Positions 7,057 to 12,235 of a stretch of 12,753 nucleotides of DNA are shown here, piece after piece. The number at the start of each line of letters is the position of its first letter. Positions within the stretch are counted from its first letter, which is position 1. The DNA lies in NCBI GenBank assembly GCA_026770585.1, contig MU647571.1:3075-15827 (forward strand), read 5' to 3'. Source of the DNA: Baffinella frigidus. Its lineage: Eukaryota; Cryptophyceae; Cryptomonadales; Baffinellaceae. A model generated the notes under the pieces. The model saw only the letters and a list, made by a program, of their open reading frames with translations. It ran no database searches and was not told where the DNA came from. The position numbers were made by a program, and so were the translations under genes.

Positions 7057-7544
7057 GGGTGCCCCCCCGTCTCTCTCTCACACACTCTCTTTCTCTCTCT
7101 CACTCACTCCCTCCCTCCCTCTCTCTCTCTCTCTCCATGCAGGTCGGGTTCATCAATCACTGCGCGCCCTTCTTCGACGCCATGGCCACCGTGTACCCCG
7201 GTCAAACCCTAATCCCTAAACCCGAAACCCTAATCCCTAAACCCTAATCCCTAAACCCGAAACCAGGGCTGGGCCCAGCCGTCGAGCGCATGCACGACAA
7301 CAGCGAGGCGTGGGCGTCCTACTCCGACGCTGCGCTCGAGGCTGAACGGGCGTTGCTCGAGGCAAGCCGTCAACAAAACGTCTCCCCCACGGATTCACCC
7401 CACGATCAAGCCTGCGGCGGCTCTCCCGCAACCTCCACAAGTGCGACAAGCTCCTCCTCCTCCCTCAGCTCCTCGCCCGGGCAGCTCACGCCCGGATTAC
7501 AGGTCATGATGAGGCGCGCTTCCGCGCGACAAGCGTCGTCCTAG
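5082..7544 (+). CDS. 3',5'-cyclic nucleotide phosphodiesterase, class I (seven exons)
   Basis: Hydrolyses cAMP and/or cGMP to the 5'-monophosphate, ending second-messenger signals. Predicted exons: 5082-5636, 5759-5849, 6137-6213, 6435-6599, 6769-7002, 7143-7200 and 7267-7544, joined in frame to about 485 residues. Motifs seen: YHNFYHAFDVTQ (174-185, catalytic and first metal His), CHDLEHPG (214-221, metal His215 and Asp216, the Asp codon split by intron 2), VLEKHH (242), ILATD (282), KCADISN (320, metal Asp323), and LQVGFI with purine-clamp Gln374 and Phe377. The N-terminal ~110 residues are Ser/Pro/Arg-rich with no known regulatory domain. The C-terminal tail is Ser/Thr-rich with RRAS at 476-479. 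No membrane segment is seen. An in-frame TAG at 5067 and the composition jump support ATG 5082, although an upstream exon is possible. Ser224 stands where the family signature expects Asn/Gln. Substrate specificity cannot be read. The family call is firm and the splice sites are inferred by eye. Confidence 0.88.
5637..5758 (+). other. Intron 1: GC-AG, telomere-like
   Basis: Removing it joins ...DVTQ to TVSVM..., the normal phosphodiesterase order. The donor is CAG|GCTGCG (GC rather than GT) and the acceptor TTTGCAG|ACG. Most of the 122 bases are degenerate CCCTAAA units (about 5648-5746). Reading through it meets TAA within about eleven codons, so retention would truncate the enzyme before its second metal motif. 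Confidence 0.75.
5850..6136 (+). other. Intron 2 with two diverged internal copies
   Basis: Donor CACG|GTGCC and acceptor GCGCAG|AT restore CHDLEHPG across the junction. The 287-base intron holds two related segments, about 5899-5954 and 6055-6120, both with a GCTTTCC...TTGCTG...CCGTTTGCTC-type order. Part of the second copy is also found inverted in intron 4. Confidence 0.8.
6186..6302 (+). repeat. 31-bp direct repeat duplicating the exon 3 5' splice site
   Basis: 6186-6216 and 6272-6302 are identical over 31 bases and include the last codons of exon 3 plus the GT donor (CTTCAAGGACACG|GTC). A CT/CA microsatellite lies between. The offset is 86 bases, so using the second donor would shift the frame. 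The first copy gives the correct reading into exon 4. Confidence 0.9.
6214..6434 (+). other. Intron 3: CT/CA microsatellite
   Basis: Donor ACG|GTCTCT and acceptor CCTCAG|GTG, phase 0. It contains CT/CA runs (6215-6270), a decoy duplicated donor, a CCCA tandem stretch near 6375-6392 and a C/T-rich tract before the acceptor. Splicing joins AFKDT to VLEKHH, one residue shorter than the usual spacing in the family. Confidence 0.8.
6600..6768 (+). other. Intron 4 with an inverted copy of intron 2 sequence
   Basis: Donor GACCAG|GTGGG and acceptor TCGCAG|GTGCG; CAGGTG spans both junctions. About 6640-6675 read on the minus strand matches 6055-6089 of intron 2 (shared GCAGTCGTGCTATGT and a GCTTTCC end), so the two introns carry a related repeat in opposite orientation. 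Confidence 0.8.
7003..7142 (+). other. Intron 5: CT/CA microsatellite bounded by a direct repeat
   Basis: TGCAG|GTCGG occurs at both the donor (6998-7007) and the acceptor (7138-7147), so a 10-bp direct repeat straddles both splice sites. The interior is C runs, CT runs and CACA. Splicing joins GLQ to VGFI, placing the invariant purine-clamp Gln374 at the exon end. Confidence 0.85.
7201..7266 (+). other. Intron 6: almost pure telomere-like repeat
   Basis: Of 66 bases, nearly all are CCCTAAA, CCCTAAT and CCCGAAA heptamers. Donor CCCG|GTCAAA and acceptor ACCAG|GG; the split Gly394 codon is restored. Unspliced reading reaches TAA inside the repeat. The downstream frame LGPAVERMHDN continues the C-terminal helices of the catalytic domain. 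Confidence 0.8.
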
Positions 7545-7612
7545 GAGTCGCCTCACGCCTTCGTGCGTTCCTCATATTTGATGTGGGCCTGAGTCTCAGA
7601 ACCGACTCGGTC

Positions 7613-7647
7613 CCGAGGCGGGCCCGTCCTTACCGAGGCGGGCCCGT
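7613..7647 (+). repeat. GC-rich 15-bp direct repeat in the 3' flank
   Basis: CCGAGGCGGGCCCGT occurs at 7613-7627 and 7633-7647, about 70-100 bases after the stop codon, so probably in the 3' UTR or flank. The same motif appears in complement at 9557-9570 inside a hairpin. Confidence 0.75.
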
Positions 7648-7734
7648 GCACACTACTTGATAATACATTTATGTTCCAAGAGCTTCAGGTGTGCGCCTCT
7701 TCATGTTCTCAATTGATGTTTTTGAAGGGCTGGA

Positions 7735-7855
7735 CAGGGGTAGCTCGCTCATAAGAACCCCCCCCCTCCCCCTCCAGGACCACCATAGGGCCCTAGGCAT
7801 AGCCATACTGCAGGGTCCTAGGAGGAGGCGCTTTCTGATGAGCGAAGTACCCCTG
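7735..7855. mobile_element. Family A palindromic element, diverged copy
   Basis: Ends CAGGGGTAGCTCGCTC and GAAGTACCCCTG, each with a substitution from the family pattern. The centre retains CCATAGGGCCCTAGGC. No TA flank survives. It lies about 190 bases after the phosphodiesterase stop, which makes it the closest family A copy to the gene. Confidence 0.8.
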
Positions 7856-7976
7856 TGCTGAGGCCCCTCCGTACTCATGCCACGTGAATCGAGTGAACAG
7901 CCATCTAAAAAAATCCAAGCAACCCCCGATTTTCCAGGTCATTTATACCTGCATTTTAGTCCTCCGTAGAACCAGT

Positions 7977-8148
7977 GCCGGTGTCCGCCTACAGGGGTAC
8001 CTCGCTCATAAGAAACCGCCCCACCCTAGGACCCTACAGTAGGCCCATGCCTAGGGCCCTAGGGTGGTCCTAGGGGGGGGGGCGGTTTCTTATGAGCGAG
8101 GTACCCCTGTATGTTGGAGGCTCGAAGAACCTAAAGGACCTAAAGGAA
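7977..8148 (+). repeat. Dispersed ~95-bp repeat, copy 2 (filled site)
   Basis: GCCGGTGTCCGCCTA, then a family A element, then TATGTTGG and CTCGAAGAACCTAAAGGACC. Compared with 2049-2099, the element sits exactly at the TA of GCCTATGTTGG and the TA is duplicated. Only the right part of the repeat is present; its left part diverges before 7977. Confidence 0.85.
7992..8109. mobile_element. Family A palindromic element with proven TA target duplication
   Basis: A 118-bp copy, CAGGGGTACCTCGCTCATAA to its complement, with near-perfect complementarity of the halves. TA at 7990-7991 and 8110-8111, against a single TA at the empty paralogous site (2053-2054), defines the ends as CAGGGG and CCCCTG. TA duplication and CAG termini fit Tc1/mariner/pogo-type non-autonomous elements. 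From memory, pogo/Tigger TIRs also start CAGG and carry TACCTCG, which is suggestive only. Confidence 0.92.
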
Positions 8149-8267
8149 GGCTCTACACGCAGACGCAATATCTTTTGGTAGCACGTCTCGTTCGTCAGGT
8201 GAACCCCTGTAGATAGGATTTTCCCTGCATGCCTCGTGGGACAATTTGAGTTCCAGACAGAGACCGT

Positions 8268-8371
8268 TATCCCTTAAGTGACCAACGGGCGAACAATCAC
8301 CCGTGGAAGCCCTAGGCAGGTCCTAGGGCCCTACGGTAGGGCGTATGAGCCTACTGGTCACTTAAGGGATA
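8268..8371. mobile_element. Family B TIR element, copy 2
   Basis: A 104-bp element with TATCCCTTAAGTGACCA at the left and its complement (one change) at the right, in inverted orientation to the copy at 783. It ends 9 bases before the inner end of the right inverted-repeat arm. No counterpart exists beside the left arm, so it inserted after the duplication or was lost there. Confidence 0.8.
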
Positions 8372-8420
8372 ACCAACACGTGTATGCACCCCCACTGGGG
8401 CTGCGTCTGAGCTGGACCGA

Positions 8421-8456
8421 AACTCTAAACCCTAAACCCTGAACCCTGAACCCTAA
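8421..8456 (-). repeat. Short telomere-like tract in right arm
   Basis: CTCTAAACCCTAAACCCTGA and following units: five heptamer-like units, the mirror of 2469-2508. Confidence 0.8.
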
Positions 8457-8526
8457 TGGTGCAGATCACCGAGGGTGGGATCACGGACCCAGCGGAGTAG
8501 CAAGAGCCCATAAATCTAGGAGACTA

Positions 8527-8600
8527 CAGGGGTACCTCGCTCATAAGAAACCGCCCCCCCCCTAGGACCATCATACGGCCCTAGGCATAGGCCTACTGTA
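8527..8600. mobile_element. Half family A element in right arm
   Basis: Runs from CAGGGGTACCTCGC to the centre GGCCTACTGTA, then continues CAGTAGAACCC instead of the second half. It mirrors 2322-2395. The join TA-CAG-TA resembles the footprint left when TA-targeted elements excise, but this is only a resemblance. Confidence 0.75.
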
Positions 8601-8865
8601 CAGTAGAACCCGTAGGAGATGAGACTTTTGTCGAACTTGTGACGTCGGACCATAAACTTAAGGCGTCCAGAGAGGGCTCGAACTACATGTCAATGCTTAT
8701 CACGATACTAAATGTACAACCGGACCTACCTGAGCGTCGGAGGCACTCGCTTCGCGACTCTAGGAGACTACAGTACCCCTGCATCAGACTACAGTAGGCC
8801 TATCCCTAGGACCCTACGGTGGTGAGACCCCGCTTAGGAGGAGAGAGGCCGCGGCGGCCCACCAT

Positions 8866-8918
8866 CGAGGCTCATCACCTGTCCGACCGAGGCTCGTCAC
8901 CTGTCCGACCGAGGCTCA
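8866..8918 (+). repeat. 22-bp tandem repeat, 2.4 units
   Basis: CGAGGCTCATCACCTGTCCG-type units start at 8866, 8888 and 8910 (partial). It lies within the block that distinguishes the right arm from the left. Confidence 0.85.
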
Positions 8919-9021
8919 CAGGTGGTCCTGGGGTCTTGCCTCCGTGTTGGTGTGAACAAAGTACGCTCGTCTGTCTCTGCGCTGAACATCAGCTTTCCGC
9001 GGTCGTGTTTTACGTGTAATA

Positions 9022-9139
9022 CAGGGGTACCTCGCTCATAAGAAAGCGCCTCCTCCTAGGACCCTACAGTAGGGCTATGCCTAGGGCCGTATGGTGGTCC
9101 TAGGGGGTGGGGCGGTTTCTTATGAGCGAGGTACCCCTG
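9022..9139. mobile_element. Family A palindromic element, right-arm outer copy
   Basis: Full length, the near-exact reverse complement of 1782-1899. Preceded by TA; followed by CA where TA is expected, one substitution away. Confidence 0.85.
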
Positions 9140-9230
9140 CACACAGTGCTTTGGTGATGTCCCCTCAAGAAACGCCCCCCCCCCCTTGCAGTTCGCACCG
9201 AACGTGTCGCGAGCGCACAACCTCACTCTA

Positions 9231-9352
9231 CAGGGGTACCTCGCTCATAAGAAACTGTCCCCCCCTTAGGACCACCGTAGGGCCCTAGGCATAGTCCTAC
9301 TGTAGGGTCCTAGCTGAGGGGGGGGCGGTTTCTTACGAGCGAGGTACCCCTG
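9231..9352. mobile_element. Family A palindromic element with intact TA flanks
   Basis: 122 bp, CAGGGGTACCTCGCTC to GAGGTACCCCTG, flanked by TA (9229-9230 and 9353-9354). The centre, CTAGGCATAGTCCTACTG, matches the orientation of the outer nested copy at 1381. Confidence 0.88.
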
Positions 9353-9407
9353 TAGGTCCTGCTATCATACAGGCCTCTCCTAGACGCGAGACGCTATCCC
9401 CGGACTA

Positions 9408-9525
9408 AAGGGGCACCTCGCCCATAAGAGACCAACCCCCCCTAGGTCCCTACAGTAGGCCTATGCCTAGGGCCCTACGGTGGTCCTAGGAGGGGTGGCA
9501 GTTTCTTATGGGAGAGGTACCCCTG
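9408..9525. mobile_element. Family A palindromic element, diverged ends, TA flanks
   Basis: Ends AAGGGGCACCTCGCCC and GAGGTACCCCTG, with TA at 9406-9407 and 9526-9527. It lies 55 bases after the previous copy, so two elements stand almost head to tail. Confidence 0.85.
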
Positions 9526-9534
9526 TATTCTCAA

Positions 9535-9576
9535 GTCAGTCCCGATGCGGCCTGATGGGCCCGCCTCGGGACTGAC
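9535..9576. repeat. GC-rich hairpin
   Basis: GTCAGTCCCGA at 9535 pairs with TCGGGACTGAC ending at 9576, continuing GCGG/CCGC and GGCC/GGCC inward. It shares the CCCGAGGCGGGCCC motif with the repeat after the phosphodiesterase stop codon. Confidence 0.7.
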
Positions 9577-9620
9577 GGGTGGTCTGGACAGGGGCCACGT
9601 TTCGGTCCTAGTCGTACAAG

Positions 9621-9650
9621 GTAGATTCACTTAATCTTAAGTGAATCTAC
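9621..9650. repeat. 14-bp arm palindrome
   Basis: GTAGATTCACTTAA, TC, TTAAGTGAATCTAC. A further copy of AAGTGAATCTACTT follows at 9661. No element ends are seen. Confidence 0.8.
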
Positions 9651-9738
9651 TTCGGAGGCCTAAGTGAATCTACTTTGGCGTCCTCATAACCTTGCGTCGT
9701 TAGGTGCCCTTGGAGGCTAGATACCCACAGTAGATGCT

Positions 9739-9832
9739 CTAGGTCCTTCAGGTTCTTCGAGCTCCCACCACAGGCGGACACCGGAACTTGTCCTGTAGAA
9801 AGGCCATGCTTCCTTTCGGATCACATCAGCCC
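9739..9832 (-). repeat. Dispersed ~95-bp repeat, copy 3 (minus strand, empty)
   Basis: On the minus strand it reads GATCCGAAAGGAAGCATG, then GGTGTCCGCCTG and CTCGAAGAACCTGAAGGACC. It is uninterrupted at the position where copy 2 carries its insertion. Confidence 0.85.
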
Positions 9833-10042
9833 CCCCTGTACTGTGGAAGCGAGACGCTATTGCGCCACGTCCGAGAGCGAATTCGTTTCACGCATCGGGG
9901 AGGGACCAGACGCCCGGGAAGCCTCCCGCAGGGGTCGACCGGGATTCGGGTCGCGCAGCAAGCCCCCCGCAGGGGCCGCCGGATCACATCAGCCCCCCCC
10001 TGTACTGTGGATGCGAGACGCTATTGCGCCACATCCGAGAGC
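9817..10042 (+). repeat. Direct repeat of ~62 bp, two copies
   Basis: 9817-9878 and 9980-10042 match through CGGATCACATCAGCCCCCCC, TGTACTGTGG and GAGACGCTATTGCGCCAC, with a few changes. The GCGAGACGCTAT part also occurs near 9384. Between the copies is GC-rich DNA with no supported gene. Confidence 0.8.
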
Positions 10043-10057
10043 TGCGCCTTGATCTTG

Positions 10058-10646
10058 CTCAGGCCGTCCAGCATCGTGTTTAGCGCCTGGCTTAGGGTTT
10101 GGGGTTTAGGGTTTGGGGTTTAGGGTTGAGGGTTTAGGGGTTGGGGTTTAGGGTTCAGGGTTTAGGGTTTAGGGTTTAGGGTTTAGGGTTTAGGGTTTAG
10201 GGGTTGGGGTTTAGGGTTCAGGGTTTAGGGTTTAGGGTTTAGGGTTTAGGGTTTAGGGTTTAGGGGTTGGGGTTTGGGGTTTAGTGGGTTTAGGGTTTGG
10301 GGTTTAGGGTTTAGGGTTTAGGGTTTAGAGGTTGGGGTTTAGGGTTTAGGGTTCAGGGTTTAAGGTTTAGGGTTTAGGGTTAATCGTGCTCAGCCCGTCC
10401 AGCATGGCGTTCAGAGGGAACGGGGTACTAGGGGCACCTTTGTATCCGTAAATCTGGGCTCGTCAACAACACATCTAGAGCAAGAACTCTGTCACAAAAT
10501 ATCAAGTAAAGTACAGGTATCCGCACCCTGATTTACTCGGGCAGAGGTAGGCCCCTGTCTCCGTTCGTACACAAGGTGTGGTGTGCACATGACCTCTCGC
10601 GGCGACCCCTACGGGTAGTAACAGCCCGTCCAGCATGGTGTTCAGG
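10058..10646 (+). repeat. Three copies of a ~25-bp motif, two flanking the telomeric array
   Basis: CTCAGCCCGTCCAGCATGGC-type sequence at 10058-10082, 10389-10413 and 10621-10646. The first two lie directly at each side of the TTTAGGG array. 10414-10620 holds no supported gene. Confidence 0.75.
10092..10382 (+). repeat. Interstitial TTTAGGG array with 63-bp higher-order repeat
   Basis: About 290 bases of TTTAGGG with TTTGGGG, TTCAGGG and TTGGGG variants. The variant block GGGGTTGGGGTTTAGGG recurs at 10137, 10200 and 10263, exactly 63 bases (nine heptamers) apart, so segments were duplicated as units. Related ~25-base sequences border both sides (10058-10082 and 10389-10413), with GTCCAGCAT at each. 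Confidence 0.92.
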
Positions 10647-10712
10647 ACACAAAAGAGGGATCACAAAAAATAACGCCTTCATTTCTCGCCAACGTCGACA
10701 GCTGTGTTCTTT

Positions 10713-10806
10713 CGGTCCTTGAGGTTCTTTCAACTCCCACCATAGGCGGACACTGGAACTTATCCTGCAGAAAGGCCATGCGTCCTTTCGGATCACATCA
10801 GCCCCC
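10713..10806 (-). repeat. Dispersed ~95-bp repeat, copy 4 (minus strand, empty)
   Basis: Minus strand GATCCGAAAGGACGCATG, then AGTGTCCGCCTATGGTGG. It retains the uninterrupted TA at the insertion position of copy 2 and is another empty-site paralogue. Confidence 0.85.
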
Positions 10807-10862
10807 CCGGTGCAGAAGGATCGCAGCAGAAACCGGCGAAACCCAGGATGTCAACTTGCGAA

Positions 10863-11039
10863 TAGTGCGTGTACCCGAGGGATGCAGAGCTACAGGGGTA
10901 CCTCGCTCATAAGAAACGGCCCCTCCCTAGGACCCTACAGTAGGACTATGCCTAGGGCCCTATGGTGGTCCTAAGGGGGGGGCGGTTTCTTATGATCGAG
11001 GTATCCCTGTAGTGCGTGAACCCAAAGGATGCAGAGCTA
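10863..11039. repeat. 30-bp direct repeats bracketing a family A element
   Basis: 10863-10892 and 11010-11039 match at 27 of 30 positions (TAGTGCGTG...GGATGCAGAGCTA) and abut the element on both sides. Either a 30-bp tandem repeat was invaded at its junction TA, or the duplication arose with the insertion. Confidence 0.85.
10893..11009. mobile_element. Family A palindromic element, rightmost copy
   Basis: 117 bp, CAGGGGTACCTCGCTC to GAGGTATCCCTG (one change), flanked by TA on both sides. Confidence 0.88.
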
Positions 11040-11081
11040 GCTACCCGAGAATGCTGGAGCAGCCTATTGACATGTGGGGGT

Positions 11082-11188
11082 GTAAGAATTTGTACCAGAC
11101 ATTGTATCACTCAACTCAAGGCTAAAGGGCCTTTCCAGGACCTGTATCGAGAGTAATAAAGAAGTAATAAAGTAAGAATTTGTACCAG
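11082..11188 (+). repeat. 17-bp direct repeat, copies 90 bp apart
   Basis: GTAAGAATTTGTACCAG is exact at 11082-11098 and 11172-11188. The surrounding 11040-11317 contains no supported gene. Confidence 0.8.
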
Positions 11189-11317
11189 GATACGGTACGT
11201 CATCAGACGACCCTGCAATTTTCGCACATGAACGTGACCAAACTGAAGAAAGTTACTACACAAATGCCCACTTGTAAAAGCATTTCGGTTTTAAATAGGC
11301 TTCTCTAGCGTTCTCGC

Positions 11318-11477
11318 CACAAAGCGGGCTTCGAAGGGATTTTCGGGCTCTGAGAGCCCGAGTTTCCGTTAACTTATCCGTAGGACCCCCCCCTATGTCC
11401 CTACGGATTGCCTACCGTAGGGACCTAGGTCTTATCGCTTAGGGGTTATTCGAAATCCCTTCGAAGTCCGCTGTGTG
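11318..11477. mobile_element. Family C TIR element, copy 1
   Basis: A 160-bp element whose ends are imperfect inverted repeats of about 27 bp: CACAAAGCGGGCTTCGAAGG at the left, the complement of CACACAGCGGACTTCGAAGG at the right. The interior carries CGGGCTCTGAGAGCCCG and CCTACCGTAGGGACCTAGG. It is non-coding. The interior CCTACCGTAGGG core is shared with families A and B. Confidence 0.8.
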
Positions 11478-11536
11478 GTGTGGGAGGGAGTGGAGCGGCA
11501 AGGACCTCCTTGTTCATTTCAAACGCGGCGGGGTGG

Positions 11537-11636
11537 ATCAAACCGAGGATAGAACCTGTGCCATTTCCTTCGGCGGAAGGTTCGAATTCGAACCTTCTTC
11601 CCAAGGAAAGGGCCAAAGCTCTATCCTCGTTTTGAT
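11537..11636. repeat. 100-bp palindrome without loop
   Basis: Symmetric about 11586/11587. The centre, GGTTCGAATTCGAACC, extends to 22 perfect bases. Beyond that, TTTCCTT/AAGGAAA and the outer ATCAAA..CGAGGATAGA pair with their complements, with mismatches. It could be a cruciform-forming foldback element. Confidence 0.85.
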
Positions 11637-11723
11637 GAACCTCGGAGGATCGGGGGAGGGGGGGGGGACGGACCTCCTTATTCATTTCAAATTTGGCGGT
11701 CGTTCTCCAGCTAAAAAAAGGGG

Positions 11724-11824
11724 AAGGGCGGCAGTTGGCAGGATAGGGCGGTAGTTGGCACAGGATAGGGCGGCGGTTGGCAGGATAGGGCGGCAGTTGG
11801 AACAGGATAGGGCGGCAGCTGGCA
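11724..11824 (+). repeat. Minisatellite, five ~18-22-bp units
   Basis: Units of GGATAGGGCGGCAGTTGGCA with CA insertions between some of them. On the minus strand the frames stay open across it, but a repeat-only open frame is not evidence of a gene. Confidence 0.85.
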
Positions 11825-11908
11825 CCTCCTTGTTCATTTCAAACGTGGCGGTTGTAACCCCCGGGAGCTCCCCCCGGCGCTTCGCTGCATCCTGCACCTG
11901 AAATGCCA

Positions 11909-12014
11909 AACCGTATATCAACTGAAAGCGGGACGCCAGAACCGTATATCAACTGAAAGCGGGACGCCAGAACCGTATATCAACTGAAAGCGGAACGCCA
12001 GAACCGTATATCAA
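11909..12014 (+). repeat. 31-bp tandem repeat, 3.4 units
   Basis: AACCGTATATCAACTGAAAG plus CGGGACGCCAG, at 11909, 11940, 11971 and 12002 (partial). Units are identical except for one change in the third. A further single copy follows family C copy 2 (about 12187-12218), so the array and the element appear duplicated together. Confidence 0.92.
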
Positions 12015-12029
12015 TACCAACCACACCCT

Positions 12030-12177
12030 CACAGCGGGCTACGAAGGGGGTTTCGGGCAGGAAATGCCCGAGTTTCCGTTGCGTTATCCTTAGGACCCCC
12101 CCCTATGTCCCTACGGATTGCCTACCGTAGGGTCCTAGGTCTTGTCGCTAAGGGGTTATTCAAAATCGCTTTGCGGC
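12030..12177. mobile_element. Family C TIR element, copy 2 (decayed right end)
   Basis: Begins CACAGCGGGCTACGAAGG and shares the interior of copy 1 from CCCGAGTTTCCGTT through CCTATGTCCCTACGGATTGC to GGGGTTATTC. The right terminus (AAAATCGCTTTGCGGC) has lost most of the TIR match. Confidence 0.75.
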
Positions 12178-12235
12178 ATTCTGTACCTGAAAGCGGAACG
12201 CCAGAACCGTATATCAATAGTATATCAATACCAAC

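Larger units (their letters stand above)
8381..9139 (-). repeat. Right arm of ~760-bp inverted repeat flanking the phosphodiesterase gene
   Basis: Reverse complement of 1782-2544, differing at scattered bases and in one replaced block (8824-8923, holding a 22-bp tandem repeat). The inner boundary is TGTATGCACCCC. The outer boundary coincides with the end of a family A element. The arms are too similar to be old, unless kept alike by gene conversion. Confidence 0.9.
11503..11850 (+). repeat. Three dispersed copies of a CCTCCTTGTTCATTTCAAA motif
   Basis: Copies begin near 11503, 11671 and 11823, each followed by a GGCGG motif. The first two bracket the palindrome at 11537-11636, and the third follows the minisatellite at 11724. 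Confidence 0.8.

Noticed and set aside
6426-7103. Long minus-strand open frame (225 codons) over the phosphodiesterase exons and introns
   Set aside because: It runs opposite to exons with clear catalytic motifs, crosses CT microsatellites and encodes Arg/Glu-rich low-complexity protein. It is a compositional shadow of GC-rich coding DNA.
1782-9139. The large inverted repeat plus gene as a single composite transposon
   Set aside because: No target duplication is found outside the arms, the arms contain ordinary unique DNA and older nested elements, and no transposase lies between them. Inverted segmental duplication is simpler.
1381-11009. Family A elements as Helitrons, LTR fragments or retrotransposon pieces
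   Set aside because: They have inverted terminal repeats and TA duplication at a tested site, no LTR, no poly-A tail and no Helitron-like end. A cut-and-paste DNA element is the better fit.
11446-11921. Several 80-93-codon frames containing repeated MNKEV/LLVHFK-like peptides
   Set aside because: The peptides are translations of the three CCTCCTTGTTCATTTC repeat copies and the minisatellite in different frames. Repetition of DNA explains them.
570-12014. Regular tandem repeats as a CRISPR array
   Set aside because: Units at 575, 3471 and 11909 are directly adjacent without unique spacers, no cas gene is present, and the window is eukaryotic.
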